Source: Treponema sp. | GTDB taxonomy: Bacteria; Spirochaetota; Spirochaetia; Treponematales; Breznakiellaceae | Assembly (NCBI GenBank): GCA_031266775.1 | Contig: JAISAQ010000084.1 | Location: forward strand, 1 to 46,073 | Direction of reading: 5' to 3' | Length of the DNA stretch: 46,073 nt | Shown: in pieces, positions 25,798 to 33,655 of the stretch | Layout: the number at the start of each line of letters is the position of its first letter | Position numbering within the stretch: the stretch's first letter is position 1 | Program-made: the position numbers and the translations under genes | The notes under the pieces: generated by a model | Seen by the model: only the letters and a program-made list of their open reading frames with translations | Told to the model about the DNA's origin: nothing | The model's database searches: none

Positions 25798-27405
25798 ATG
25801 AAAAAAAAAATACGGTTTTTTTGCCTGTTTTTCGCGCTGTTTGCAAGCTCTGTTTTTTTCCCGTCCTGTAATAACGGGGGAGGGAGTCCTCCTTCCCTCT
25901 TCGTCCCGCTGACGTATACGCAGACCGTTCATCTTGAAAACCAGAGCCTATACCTTGTAAAAGTAAACCGGTCGGACGGGGAAGTTGGGTACAACAACGC
26001 CGGGCGCGCGTCTTCGGTAAACAGCCCGGCCATGGCGATTCCCCTTGACATATCCGCCTCCGGCGCGCCGGACGGGGAGGCCGCCTTCCGCCGCGATCAC
26101 GAAGGGGCGCGGCGCTTCAACAGCAATCCGCCGCCCATTCCCCCCGAACAGCCGTCCCGCCGGGGGCTTCTGCGCTCGTCGCCTGTGGTAGGAACATCCA
26201 GACTATTTTGGGTGGATGATGTACACGGGAACTTTTCGCAGATTAATGCTACCCTCAGGAAGCAGTCGGTCCATGCCAATGTCTGGGTGCCGGACGCAAA
26301 TTATGACGATCCTTCTTCAAATAAAACCAACGGTATAATTACCCAGATACGGGCAGAGAACATTGCCAACAAATTTGACGAGATTTACGGGCATGTTACC
26401 GGCATATTTGGTTATGAATACGGTGCCGCCTCCGGCCAGCCCCCCCTAGGGGGAAAGGACGGCGATGAAAGGGTCCAGATCCTCATTTATGATATAGATC
26501 TGGATTATGTAAAAGGCGGAACGGTGGGTTATTTCTGGGCTAAGGATTATTACGAACAATCGTATCTTGACGCCACCTACGGCAACGGGAAACTTCAAAC
26601 AAACTTAAGTGAAATTTTCTACTTGGACTCTTGGTGGGCGGATGAGCGCTGCGGCGTTGCCCTGTCAACCCTGGTCCATGAATTTCAGCACATGGTGCAT
26701 TTCAACGAAAAATTTGTACGAAAGGGCAAAAATTCCGCGACATGGTACAATGAAATGCTTTCCATGCTGGCGGAAGATATGATCTCTTCAAAGCCAGAGA
26801 TTGGGGTGACGGACATCGAGGATCTTCCTGCCTATAGGCTTCATCAGTTTATCTATACCTACCGCGAAGGGGTAACTTCGTGGTTTAGCGGGGACAATGC
26901 GTTGATTTCCTACGCCAATTCCTATGCCTTTGGGGCCTATCTTGCAAGAAATTTCGGCGGCGAGGCTCTGGTCAGGGCCATGGCGGCGAATGATGCGGTT
27001 AACAAGGAGTCGGTGTCCATGGCCCTTGCCTCCGTAAGTCCCGTTTCGGACGTCAAGAATTTTGACGGCGCCCTCCGTAGATTCGCGGAGGTTCTTCTCT
27101 ACAACGATACGTCCGGTTCCCGGAGTTCCCTTAACAAGACAACGGGCGGGACCTATGCCTTTAGCGGCATCAACATCATGCCCTTATCCCGATCCACGTT
27201 TTATACTTATAGTCCCGCCGGCATCGCCTTTAACCCCGGGGGGAACGGCCCGCTGATTTTCAGCCTGGATTACCTGATCTCCATGCCTCCCAATTCGGCG
27301 CTGGTTCAGACCTGTTCCGCGTGGCAGAATGTAAGCGGGAATGTAACGGTTACCTTTACCGTCCCGTTAAGCCCGTATGTTGAACAGTACCTTTTGGTCA
27401 GGTGA
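25798..27405 (+). CDS. Lipoprotein with M30-type zinc metalloprotease domain
   Basis: This 535-aa exported lipoprotein has a signal peptide ending in the lipobox VFFPSC. The middle of the protein carries the zinc motif HEFQHM followed by a glutamate in WYNEMLSMLAED, as in hyicolysin-like M30 peptidases. The surface-exposed protease could cut host or dietary proteins. The N-terminal 100 residues include a disordered, Arg/Pro-rich part. ATG 25798 is preferred to a GTG three codons earlier because AGAGGTG is better placed. The C-terminal 150 residues look like beta-rich binding domains. Substrate unknown. Confidence 0.82.
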   Translation: MKKKIRFFCLFFALFASSVFFPSCNNGGGSPPSLFVPLTYTQTVHLENQSLYLVKVNRSDGEVGYNNAGRASSVNSPAMAIPLDISASGAPDGEAAFRRDHEGARRFNSNPPPIPPEQPSRRGLLRSSPVVGTSRLFWVDDVHGNFSQINATLRKQSVHANVWVPDANYDDPSSNKTNGIITQIRAENIANKFDEIYGHVTGIFGYEYGAASGQPPLGGKDGDERVQILIYDIDLDYVKGGTVGYFWAKDYYEQSYLDATYGNGKLQTNLSEIFYLDSWWADERCGVALSTLVHEFQHMVHFNEKFVRKGKNSATWYNEMLSMLAEDMISSKPEIGVTDIEDLPAYRLHQFIYTYREGVTSWFSGDNALISYANSYAFGAYLARNFGGEALVRAMAANDAVNKESVSMALASVSPVSDVKNFDGALRRFAEVLLYNDTSGSRSSLNKTTGGTYAFSGINIMPLSRSTFYTYSPAGIAFNPGGNGPLIFSLDYLISMPPNSALVQTCSAWQNVSGNVTVTFTVPLSPYVEQYLLVR

Positions 27406-27422
27406 TCGATTATGAGGCGATC

Positions 27423-27737
27423 ATGAGGCGCGTTTTTGTGTGGGCCGTCCTCCTTGCGGGGCTTGCGGCAGGGTGCAGGACCCTTGAAAAAACCGGAACC
27501 ATACGGGGCGCCGTCCGCGTCTACGGCAGCGAACCCCATACCTACGCGGGAATAGAAACCGAAGACGGCCGGATCTACGCGGTTTATCCGCCCGAAAAAG
27601 AGGCGGAACTCCGGAAGCTTCAGGGCCGTACCCTGGAATTTACCGTCCGTTTCCTCCCGGAACCCAAGGGCTACGGCGCCCTTTTCCTCAAAGACGGCAC
27701 GGTAACGCCCGTTTCCTGGAAAACGGCGGAAAAGTAG
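27423..27737 (+). CDS. Small lipoprotein of unknown function
   Basis: This 104-aa protein has a signal peptide with lipobox LAAGC. The mature part (about 80 residues) is beta-rich: GTIRGAVRVYG, YAGIETEDGRIYAVY, RTLEFTVRFL and GYGALFLKDGTVTPVSW. This suits a small OB-like barrel. No family is recognised. A GTG at 27402 overlaps the previous stop, but the signal peptide then starts late; ATG 27423 with GAGG upstream is preferred. It ends the protease-RsmE-glycosyltransferase unit. Confidence 0.72.
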   Translation: MRRVFVWAVLLAGLAAGCRTLEKTGTIRGAVRVYGSEPHTYAGIETEDGRIYAVYPPEKEAELRKLQGRTLEFTVRFLPEPKGYGALFLKDGTVTPVSWKTAEK

Positions 27738-27741
27738 AAGT

Positions 27742-27773
27742 AGTGCCCAACGCCGAAAGTAGTGCCTGGCGCC
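27742..27773. repeat. Two more copies of the RGTGCCYRRCRCY motif
   Basis: AGTGCCCAACGCC (27742-27754) and AGTGCCTGGCGCC (27761-27773) lie 19 bp apart between two convergent genes. They resemble the pair at 2856-2885. Confidence 0.45.
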
Positions 27774-27792
27774 GTTTTGCAGCGTCCGGCGC
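27769..27792. terminator. Hairpin between convergent lipoprotein and trmJ genes
   Basis: GCGCCG (27769-27774) pairs with CGGCGC (27787-27792), followed on the plus strand by TGTTATTT. It may serve both genes as a terminator, overlapping one repeat copy. Confidence 0.45.
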
Positions 27793-27794
27793 TG

Positions 27795-28520
27795 TTATTT
27801 CCGGCATATACGGGCCGTCTTGGCAAAAATATCCGCCAGGTAGCGCCCTTCCCTTTCGGTAAGGCCCGCCCGTGAAATAAGGTCGCGGAAAAAGCGTTCC
27901 TGCCTTTCGCGGCCGGGATGCCGGTAGAAGCCTATAGAGGCCAGCGAGCCGGTTATGGCGTCCGTTAGTTCCCCGGTTTCGCCAGAGGTCAGGGGAACCC
28001 ACGCGCCTTTGACTGGGTTTTTTTCCGCCCCGCCAAGCGCCCTGAACAGCTCGTAAGCGTAGATCTGCACCGCGTGGGAAAGGTTCAGCGAGGGGAACGC
28101 GTCCGACACGGGAATATGGGAGGCAATGCCGCAGAGGCCAAGTTCGTCCTCTTCAAGGCCGGTACGCTCGCTGCCGAAGACCAGCGCCGCCGTTCCGGGT
28201 TTTTCCCGCAGCCACAAGGCAAGCTCCCGGGGATCAAGGCTCACTTGCTTTCGAAGGCGGCCCCGGCGGCGGGTGGTTCCCGCAAGCAGGGTACAGTCCC
28301 CGGCCGCCTCTTCCAGCGTGCCGAAAAACCGGGCTTCCTCCCAGACATCCGCCGCGTGGACGGCCCGTTCCAGCGCTTCTTCCCCGTTAAGGCTGCTTTT
28401 CGGTGTGCCGGCTATGCGGAGACGGGAAAGCCCCATGTTTTTCATGGCCCGGCAGACGGCGCCCACATTCCCCGATCCGCCCGGCCGGGAAAGAATTATG
28501 ACTACATCTTCCAGATTCAT
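27795..28520 (-). CDS. trmJ: tRNA/rRNA methyltransferase, TrmJ-like (SpoU family)
   Basis: This 241-aa SPOUT enzyme probably 2'-O-methylates position 32 in the tRNA anticodon loop. The start VVIILSRPGGSGNVGAVCRA is typical of TrmJ. The knot motifs TAALVFGSERTGL and PSLNLSHAVQIYAYEL follow. The C-terminal 60 residues form the helical extension found in TrmJ. No ribosome site precedes the ATG. Instead, an 11-residue upstream ORF with GGGAGG ends 8 bases before it. Translation may depend on reinitiation. Confidence 0.88.
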   Translation of the reverse strand: MNLEDVVIILSRPGGSGNVGAVCRAMKNMGLSRLRIAGTPKSSLNGEEALERAVHAADVWEEARFFGTLEEAAGDCTLLAGTTRRRGRLRKQVSLDPRELALWLREKPGTAALVFGSERTGLEEDELGLCGIASHIPVSDAFPSLNLSHAVQIYAYELFRALGGAEKNPVKGAWVPLTSGETGELTDAITGSLASIGFYRHPGRERQERFFRDLISRAGLTEREGRYLADIFAKTARICRK

Positions 28521-28528
28521 GCTTTATT

Positions 28529-28564
28529 TTAGCCTGAAAACCGGGTATTTTCCCGAAAAAGCAT
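28529..28564 (-). CDS. Possible 11-residue leader peptide upstream of trmJ
   Basis: On the minus strand GGGAGG (28571-28576) lies six bases before an ATG at 28564. The ORF encodes MLFRENTRFSG and ends in TAA eight bases before the trmJ ATG. A CGGG-AAAATA-CCCG hairpin lies inside it. It could steer trmJ translation by reinitiation. Chance cannot be excluded. Confidence 0.35.
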   Translation of the reverse strand: MLFRENTRFSG

Positions 28565-28618
28565 TGAATTCCTCCCGGAAATAATACATATTTTTAGTAG
28601 GCCGCAAAGCAACCCGGT

Positions 28619-28647
28619 TTGACAAATTTTTTTCTTGCGGCTAAGAT
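28619..28647 (+). promoter_or_regulatory. Distal promoter of the STAS gene
   Basis: A perfect -35 TTGACA (28619-28624) and -10 TAAGAT (28642-28647) are spaced by 17 bp. Confidence 0.65.
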
Positions 28648-28672
28648 AAATGTTGGATTTTGTAGTCCGGTG

Positions 28673-28701
28673 TTGATATTATTATGTTAATATGGCATAA
28701 T
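28673..28701 (+). promoter_or_regulatory. Proximal promoter of the STAS gene
   Basis: -35 TTGATA (28673-28678) and -10 CATAAT (28696-28701) are spaced by 17 bp, 54 bases after the distal promoter. Tandem promoters suggest regulated or high expression of the STAS protein. Confidence 0.55.
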
Positions 28702-28744
28702 TCATTGAAGATGACTTTAATGGGTTATGAATGAAGGGAGCGTC

Positions 28745-29296
28745 ATGACAAACAACGATATTGTTCCTGGATTTGATGACGAAAAAGACGAAAGCCTCAA
28801 AATAAAACTTCAGAAGGTAAATGAAGTTGAAGGTTGTCTTGTTTTGTATCTTACCGGTTACATCGATACCTACAATTCCAATTATTTCCAGAAAAGGGTT
28901 GCCAAGGCTATTGAAAGCGGCTTCATACGGCTGGTTTTTCAGTGCGGGGGCCTTAACTACGTATCCTCTACGGGAATCGGTTCCTTTACCGCCTTCCTCA
29001 AGTCGGTAAAACCCCGGGGGGGCGATCTTGTACTGCTTGAAATTCAGCCCAAAGTATACGAAGTATTTCAGCTTCTCGGGTTTTCGCAGTTTTTCAATAT
29101 CAAGGATAATCTGGACGATTCAATCAACTTTTTCCGCAGCGGGTCTTCGGCGGAAACCGTTTCTCTTTTTCCCAAGGTTTTTGCCTGTCCAATCTGTTCC
29201 AAGAAACTCAAGGCCCTTAAACCGGGCCGGTTCCGCTGTTCCGAATGCAAGACCATTCTTGCCATTGACAATGCCGGGCAGGTTTTCCTGGGTTAG
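28745..29296 (+). CDS. STAS-domain protein (anti-sigma factor antagonist type) with C-terminal zinc ribbon
   Basis: This 183-aa protein has a STAS domain (about residues 20-120). The site YVSSTGIGSF contains the serine that partner-switching kinases phosphorylate in anti-sigma antagonists of the SpoIIAA/RsbV type. After a linker comes a zinc ribbon with the pairs CPIC and CSEC (about 147-170). Such an addition is uncommon and may bind nucleic acid or a partner. No anti-sigma kinase lies nearby. ATG 28745 follows AAGGGAG; an ATG at 28727 lacks a site. Tandem promoters precede it. Confidence 0.85.
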   Translation: MTNNDIVPGFDDEKDESLKIKLQKVNEVEGCLVLYLTGYIDTYNSNYFQKRVAKAIESGFIRLVFQCGGLNYVSSTGIGSFTAFLKSVKPRGGDLVLLEIQPKVYEVFQLLGFSQFFNIKDNLDDSINFFRSGSSAETVSLFPKVFACPICSKKLKALKPGRFRCSECKTILAIDNAGQVFLG

Positions 29297-29407
29297 GGCG
29301 GTTTTGTAAGGGGAAGCTGTTTCAAAACTTCAGTTTTTGGAATGAGCTCAGGGCTCAAGTCTTTGGCGCCGGGGTTTCAGGGGATTTTCCGCAAAAAGGG
29401 GCTGTTG

Positions 29408-29788
29408 ATGGCTGACGATAAAATTGAGCAGTATTTAATTGATCTTATGCTCACATATCAGGAAATAGAGGCGAACCTCTGGTATCTCGACGACCGGGAG
29501 CACGGCCTTGAAGGGGTGGCAATCCTCAAGGCTGATTCGCTCGTGGTTTTTCGCATGGTTCTTATGGACGCCCCGAAGAACAACAGGCTCGAATGTTTTA
29601 CCAAACTGCTGGATCTAAACGCCCGCGATTTGATCCACGGAGCCTATGCCCTTGAAAACGACAAGATCATCCTTATCGATACGCTGGAATACGACGCCAT
29701 GGATTACAGTGAATTCAGGGCCACGCTGGACGCCTTTAGCCTTGCGGTGACCCAGCATTATCCTGTACTTTCCAAATACCGCGAATAA
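29408..29788 (+). CDS. YbjN-domain protein
   Basis: This 126-aa soluble protein has the fold of YbjN or type III chaperone-like proteins: IEQYLIDLMLTYQEIE, WYLDDREHGLEGVAI, FRMVLMDAPKNNRLECFTKLLDLN and the pattern up to FSLAVTQHYPVL. These small proteins often act as partner-binding chaperones. ATG 29408 is chosen with AAGGGG upstream; an open frame further upstream lacks support. It lies 15 bases before pspA, so it may serve PspA or the membrane stress response. Confidence 0.78.
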   Translation: MADDKIEQYLIDLMLTYQEIEANLWYLDDREHGLEGVAILKADSLVVFRMVLMDAPKNNRLECFTKLLDLNARDLIHGAYALENDKIILIDTLEYDAMDYSEFRATLDAFSLAVTQHYPVLSKYRE

Positions 29789-29803
29789 CCGGGAGGCCGG
29801 AAG

Positions 29804-30493
29804 ATGGGTATCTTTTCGAGGCTTAAAACGCTTGTTTCTTCAAATGTCAACGATCTGATCAGCAAGGCCGAAAAACCGGAAAAGATGCTGAACCAGCTGA
29901 TCATCGACATGAATGAACAGCTCATTGAGTCCAAGCGGGCGGTGGCCATTGCCATTGCCGACGAAAAAAAGCTGGAACGGGAGCGGGACAATCAGGAAGC
30001 CCAGTCACGGGAATGGGAACGGAAGGCGATGCTGGCCGTTCAGGCGGGTAAAGACGATCTTGCAAAAGAGGCGCTGCTCCGCAAGCAGGAGTACGACAAG
30101 GCGTATCAGGAGTACCACAAACAGTGGAGCGCCCAAAAGGAATCTGTCGACAAGCTAAAGGAAAGCCTTCGTGAGCTTCAGGACAAGATCGAGGAAGCCC
30201 AGCGGAAAAAGAACCTCCTTGTTGCCAGGGCCAAACGGGCAGAGGCCCAGCAGAAAATACAGAATACCATCTCCAGCGTCGCCGGCAACCGTTCCGCCTT
30301 TGACGCCTTTGACCGTATGGCCGCCAAGGTGGATCAGATGGAGGCCCAGGCCGACGCCGCCAAAGAACTGGAAGATTTTTCTTCCAACGCAAGCCTCGAC
30401 AAGCGTTTTGCGGAACTGGAAAAATCCGATGCTTCAACCGACGTTATGCTTCAGGAACTCAAAGAAAAAATGAAGGCCCTTCCCCAGCAATAA
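29804..30493 (+). CDS. pspA: PspA/IM30 family protein
   Basis: PspA is an ESCRT-III-like protein that binds and stabilises stressed inner membranes. The protein (229 aa) starts with MGIFSRLKTLVSSNVNDLISKAE, an amphipathic helix, and continues as a long coiled coil (about residues 25-200) rich in Glu, Lys and Ala. The ribosome site is GGGAGG. It is coupled to the YbjN-like gene. No PspB, PspC or PspF is seen, so regulation differs from the E. coli system. Confidence 0.93.
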   Translation: MGIFSRLKTLVSSNVNDLISKAEKPEKMLNQLIIDMNEQLIESKRAVAIAIADEKKLERERDNQEAQSREWERKAMLAVQAGKDDLAKEALLRKQEYDKAYQEYHKQWSAQKESVDKLKESLRELQDKIEEAQRKKNLLVARAKRAEAQQKIQNTISSVAGNRSAFDAFDRMAAKVDQMEAQADAAKELEDFSSNASLDKRFAELEKSDASTDVMLQELKEKMKALPQQ

Positions 30494-30582
30494 GCCTCCG
30501 CGCGGCAGGCCGGGTGTTAAACCGGACTTTTGAATAACGGCCGCCGCGCCGTTTTGGCCGCCCGCGCCGGGGTGTGTTTTTC

Positions 30583-30602
30583 TGTGGATAAATTGTTTAT
30601 AA
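30583..30602 (-). promoter_or_regulatory. DnaA-box doublet 1
   Basis: TGTGGATAA (30583-30591), the complement of the perfect DnaA box TTATCCACA, is followed after two bases by TGTTTATAA (30594-30602), a variant box (TTATAAACA). Confidence 0.55.
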
Positions 30603-30803
30603 CCCGGAAAGAAAACAGGAGCCGCGGTGCTTGTACGCAAAAGAGGCTTCAAAAGGGCTCGCCTCAAGGCGGTTTTGGTTTTTTTAAGGGACTTTTTTTC
30701 GTTTTTAGGGAATTTGTTTTAAAAAAAGACCTGTGCGGGCTTCCTTTTTTATGGCTTTTTGCCTGAAACATGGTTTGCCGCGCCGCCGGGATTGCCGCCG
30801 TGT

Positions 30804-30823
30804 TGTGGATAATGTGTTAATAA
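30804..30823 (-). promoter_or_regulatory. DnaA-box doublet 2
   Basis: TGTGGATAA (30804-30812) again is followed after two bases by TGTTAATAA (30815-30823). The unit matches doublet 1 at 17 of 20 positions and has the same orientation, 221 bp downstream. Confidence 0.55.
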
Positions 30824-30885
30824 TGCCTCCGGTTCCCAAAGATTATGCCTTGCAATGTTCCGGGGGGCCGTGTTACGCTTAAAGA

Positions 30886-31797
30886 GTGAAAAATATTGCC
30901 CGTCTGGCGCTTTTTTTCAGTTGTTTTTTTACCGCTGTCTTTGTTATTTCTGCCCTGGTGCGGTATTTCCATATCAGAATTGAGGCGGTCCGTTATCTTC
31001 CCCTGCGGCCGGAAACGGCGCTTCCCGAATTTATTGCCGCCGCCCGCTGGGCTGCGCCTTTTGCGCTGTATGCCTCGCTGTTGTTTGCCCTGAGTTTCGC
31101 GGCCCGCAGCCGTATTCCTTCTCCGGTTTCCATTGTTCTTTTGGTTATTTTGGCGGGGGGATTCACCTTTGCCGTTTTTACCGGTATGGAGCGGGGCGGG
31201 TTTGTGCCGGCCGCGCGGGATACGGGGAAAATCCTGGGAGGGCCCGGCCTTGTTCTTTCGCAGCAGAACAACACGATAGTGCTTATCCGGGGGCCCGCCG
31301 GGGAGAACGGGCCAAGGGCCGTCTCTATTCCCGGAAGGCCCCTTATCTATCAGGAAGAGCCGCTGGGTCAAAGTGGTACGGCGCCGTCCCTGCCCCCTGT
31401 CGCGTTCGGCGGCGGCGCTCCGTGGTTCCTCAAAAACGCGGCCATAGATTTTTCCCTTGCCTCCGGACGGCTCAAAAGCCGTTTTGAGGAGGGGCCGGTT
31501 CTGTTTTTTGCCTTTCTGCTTCCCATTGTTTTGCTGCTTGTGAGTCTTGGTTTTATCCTCAAGCTTGGCCGCTGGCCGCTGGCGAATCTCTTTTTGGGCG
31601 CGCTGGCCTTTCGGGGTGTACTGGCGGCGGAGACTTTTGTCAACTCGCCTGAAGTACAGGATGTGTTTGCCTCCCTTTTGGGAAACTCCGCGGTCCTGCC
31701 GTTTGCTGTTCCCCTCTTGTTTACCGCGCTTGCGGTCCTTGTCGATCTGTACACCTTTCTGGTTTTCGCGGCCCGGAAAAGCGGCGAAGAGGATTAG
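30886..31797 (+). CDS. Integral membrane protein of unknown function
   Basis: This 303-aa protein has about six membrane segments in two groups: three in the first 110 residues and three from about residue 204. A loop of about 90 residues, probably outside, separates them (GLVLSQQNNTIVLIRGP and PLIYQEEPLG). No family is recognised. The start is GTG without a good ribosome site. It sits four bases before a second, larger membrane protein with which it probably forms a complex. Confidence 0.75.
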   Translation: MKNIARLALFFSCFFTAVFVISALVRYFHIRIEAVRYLPLRPETALPEFIAAARWAAPFALYASLLFALSFAARSRIPSPVSIVLLVILAGGFTFAVFTGMERGGFVPAARDTGKILGGPGLVLSQQNNTIVLIRGPAGENGPRAVSIPGRPLIYQEEPLGQSGTAPSLPPVAFGGGAPWFLKNAAIDFSLASGRLKSRFEEGPVLFFAFLLPIVLLLVSLGFILKLGRWPLANLFLGALAFRGVLAAETFVNSPEVQDVFASLLGNSAVLPFAVPLLFTALAVLVDLYTFLVFAARKSGEED

Positions 31798-31800
31798 GCG

Positions 31801-33621
31801 ATGAAACTGAACCGGAAAATGGTCTTTTCTCCGCCGGGAATTTTTATCATCTATGTACTGGCTTCTTCCCTTGTGATCATGGCCTATACCTTTGTCTTTC
31901 CCGGCGAAACTTCCCCGGTGCCCTGGTTTGCCTTTAGGTGGCGTTTTGTGCGGGGTTTTCTCCGTATCTTTAACCTGTATCCCGCGCTGGCCCTTTCGGC
32001 CCTTGTGCTTCCCTTCGGCGTCCTTTCTTCCTTTGTCGAAGGCTACGGCAGTTTTTCCGCAAAATTTTTCGATCGCATTAAAGGCTCCCTGATTACCGCC
32101 ATTGCCGCTTCGGCGCTGTACGGCGCGATCTGTTTTATCCCGTTTCCCCTGCTCGCCGGCGCCGAAGAGGATATGCGTTTCGAGGGGGAACTCTACCGGC
32201 TGTCGCGGGAAAAGGCCAGGGAAAACGGGGCGGCCGGAAACTGGGAAGACGCCGCGTATTTTATTGCCGTGTGCGAAAGAATATGGCCGGGAAGCCCCGA
32301 ACTGGAAACGCTTAAGACCAGTGTTTCCATAAGGCTTGAAAGGCTTCGTCTTGAAGAGGGGGAAAGGCGGCGCGAGGCCTCAGGCGCGGCGGCCGGAACC
32401 GCTGGCCGGGTAGCTGCGGCAGGAGGGGGGGATTCCGGCATTCCCCGGCCGGTAAACGCCGCGGAGGCGCTTCTTTACGCCGGACAGTCCATGGACGCCG
32501 GGCGGTACTACAACGCCCACTGGCTGGCCATTCTTGCCGGGCAGCTTGCCGCGGACGGAAGCCCCGAAGCGGCGGAGGCGGCCCGCGTGGCGAGTCTGGC
32601 ATGGGACGCGGTGATGTCCCTGGCCCCCGGCGCGCAGGAAAAAGAGGCGTATTTTCTTTACCGGCTGAAAAATTCCGGCTACCAGGCCATGGTCGGCGGC
32701 GACTGGATCAGGGCCTACTATATTTTCCGGGAACTTTCGGATCTTGCCCCGTCGGACCCCGATGTGGCGCATTACCTGGCGCAAAGTGAACAGGGAACTT
32801 CGGAAACGGCCTTCTTTACCGATGAAATGGACGCGGCGCTTGGGGAGATGCTCACGGGCGCGGTGTTTTCCCTTCCCCTGGGATTCACGGATCTTGGGAA
32901 CCGTCCCGAAGCCGGATGGGCAGATCCGGCCGGCCGGGCGGTGCTCCGTTTTTCATCGCTTGCGGCCTCTTCCGATTATTCCTACGGTACGGGCCTTGAA
33001 TACCTCGGCATAGACGGGGAGGGCCGCCTTACCCGGGCGGAAGCTCCCTATGCCAAGATCCTTCCCATAACGCTGGATTCCCGGCCCCGCACCCTTGTCC
33101 TTATGCAGGCGCTGGACCGGCACGACGGCGAAAAGCGGTGGGAGCCGGTCTGGTCGGGGGCGCTTCCGTCCGCCGAAAATGTGCGGCTCATACTGGAGTT
33201 AAGTTACGATAATTTTCTTCTTCTTGCCCGGGCGCGGAGAGGTCTTGATAATTTTTTTACCGGTGAACTGTGGAACGCGGCGGAAAACCTTGGGGTCTAC
33301 GGTTACATTCCCGAGGTGTTTCAGGCCGAACTGATAAGCCGTTTCGCAAAGCCCCTCTTCTTTCTTCCGCTTGCCATTGTTGCCCTTATTCTGGGCTGGC
33401 GTCTGCGGGCGCGGAAGAGGCCCCGTTATTTTTTTGTTCCCATGCTGTTCATTTCGCCCCTGGTTTTTTACTTTGTTGCCGGTTTCTGCGGAACCTTTCT
33501 TGATACGCTGGGGATCTGGATGGCCGTGTACATGGGGTTCGCCGCGGCCGCATCCGCGTTTGCCCTGGGAATCGCGGTGTTCTTTGTCCTTGATCTTGTC
33601 ATCCTCGCGGCCCAGCGCTGA
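31801..33621 (+). CDS. Large membrane protein with TPR-like middle region
   Basis: This 606-aa protein has N-terminal membrane segments (about residues 13-35, 58-80, 93-118) and C-terminal ones (about 515-600). Between them lies a helical, Glu/Ala/Arg-rich soluble domain with tetratricopeptide-like periodicity, including AEALLYAGQSMDAGRYYNAH and YYIFRELSDLAPSDPDVAHY. No family is recognised. It follows the previous gene by three bases. The pair lies after ybjN-like and pspA genes, so a role in envelope stress is possible but unproven. Confidence 0.75.
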   Translation: MKLNRKMVFSPPGIFIIYVLASSLVIMAYTFVFPGETSPVPWFAFRWRFVRGFLRIFNLYPALALSALVLPFGVLSSFVEGYGSFSAKFFDRIKGSLITAIAASALYGAICFIPFPLLAGAEEDMRFEGELYRLSREKARENGAAGNWEDAAYFIAVCERIWPGSPELETLKTSVSIRLERLRLEEGERRREASGAAAGTAGRVAAAGGGDSGIPRPVNAAEALLYAGQSMDAGRYYNAHWLAILAGQLAADGSPEAAEAARVASLAWDAVMSLAPGAQEKEAYFLYRLKNSGYQAMVGGDWIRAYYIFRELSDLAPSDPDVAHYLAQSEQGTSETAFFTDEMDAALGEMLTGAVFSLPLGFTDLGNRPEAGWADPAGRAVLRFSSLAASSDYSYGTGLEYLGIDGEGRLTRAEAPYAKILPITLDSRPRTLVLMQALDRHDGEKRWEPVWSGALPSAENVRLILELSYDNFLLLARARRGLDNFFTGELWNAAENLGVYGYIPEVFQAELISRFAKPLFFLPLAIVALILGWRLRARKRPRYFFVPMLFISPLVFYFVAGFCGTFLDTLGIWMAVYMGFAAAASAFALGIAVFFVLDLVILAAQR

Positions 33622-33655
33622 CGGCGCCGCGTTTCCCGGAACCGGACGGCCCGTT

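Larger units (their letters stand above)
30494..30885. other. Gene-free region after pspA with terminator-like hairpin and DnaA-box doublets
   Basis: This 390-bp region has no credible gene; the one longer open frame is low-complexity with a TTG start. It contains a terminator-like CGCCT-CA-AGGCG followed by GTTTTGGTTTTTTT (about 30660-30686). An AT-rich stretch runs from about 30671 to 30735, and two DnaA-box-like doublets flank it. It could be a DnaA-binding locus or a candidate origin-like element. Confidence 0.5.

Noticed and set aside
19455..29345. Similar AAAACTTCRGTT sequences at about 19460 and 29325
   Set aside because: The shared core is short and only two copies are seen, which is too few to call a repeat.
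30530..30766. 78-codon open frame in the pspA intergenic region
   Set aside because: It has a TTG start without a ribosome site and low-complexity Lys/Phe-rich content from AT-rich DNA that overlaps the DnaA-box region.
30583..30823. Calling this the chromosome origin
   Set aside because: Two doublets and an AT-rich tract are suggestive, but dnaA and dnaN are not nearby and gene orientation is not divergent around the site.
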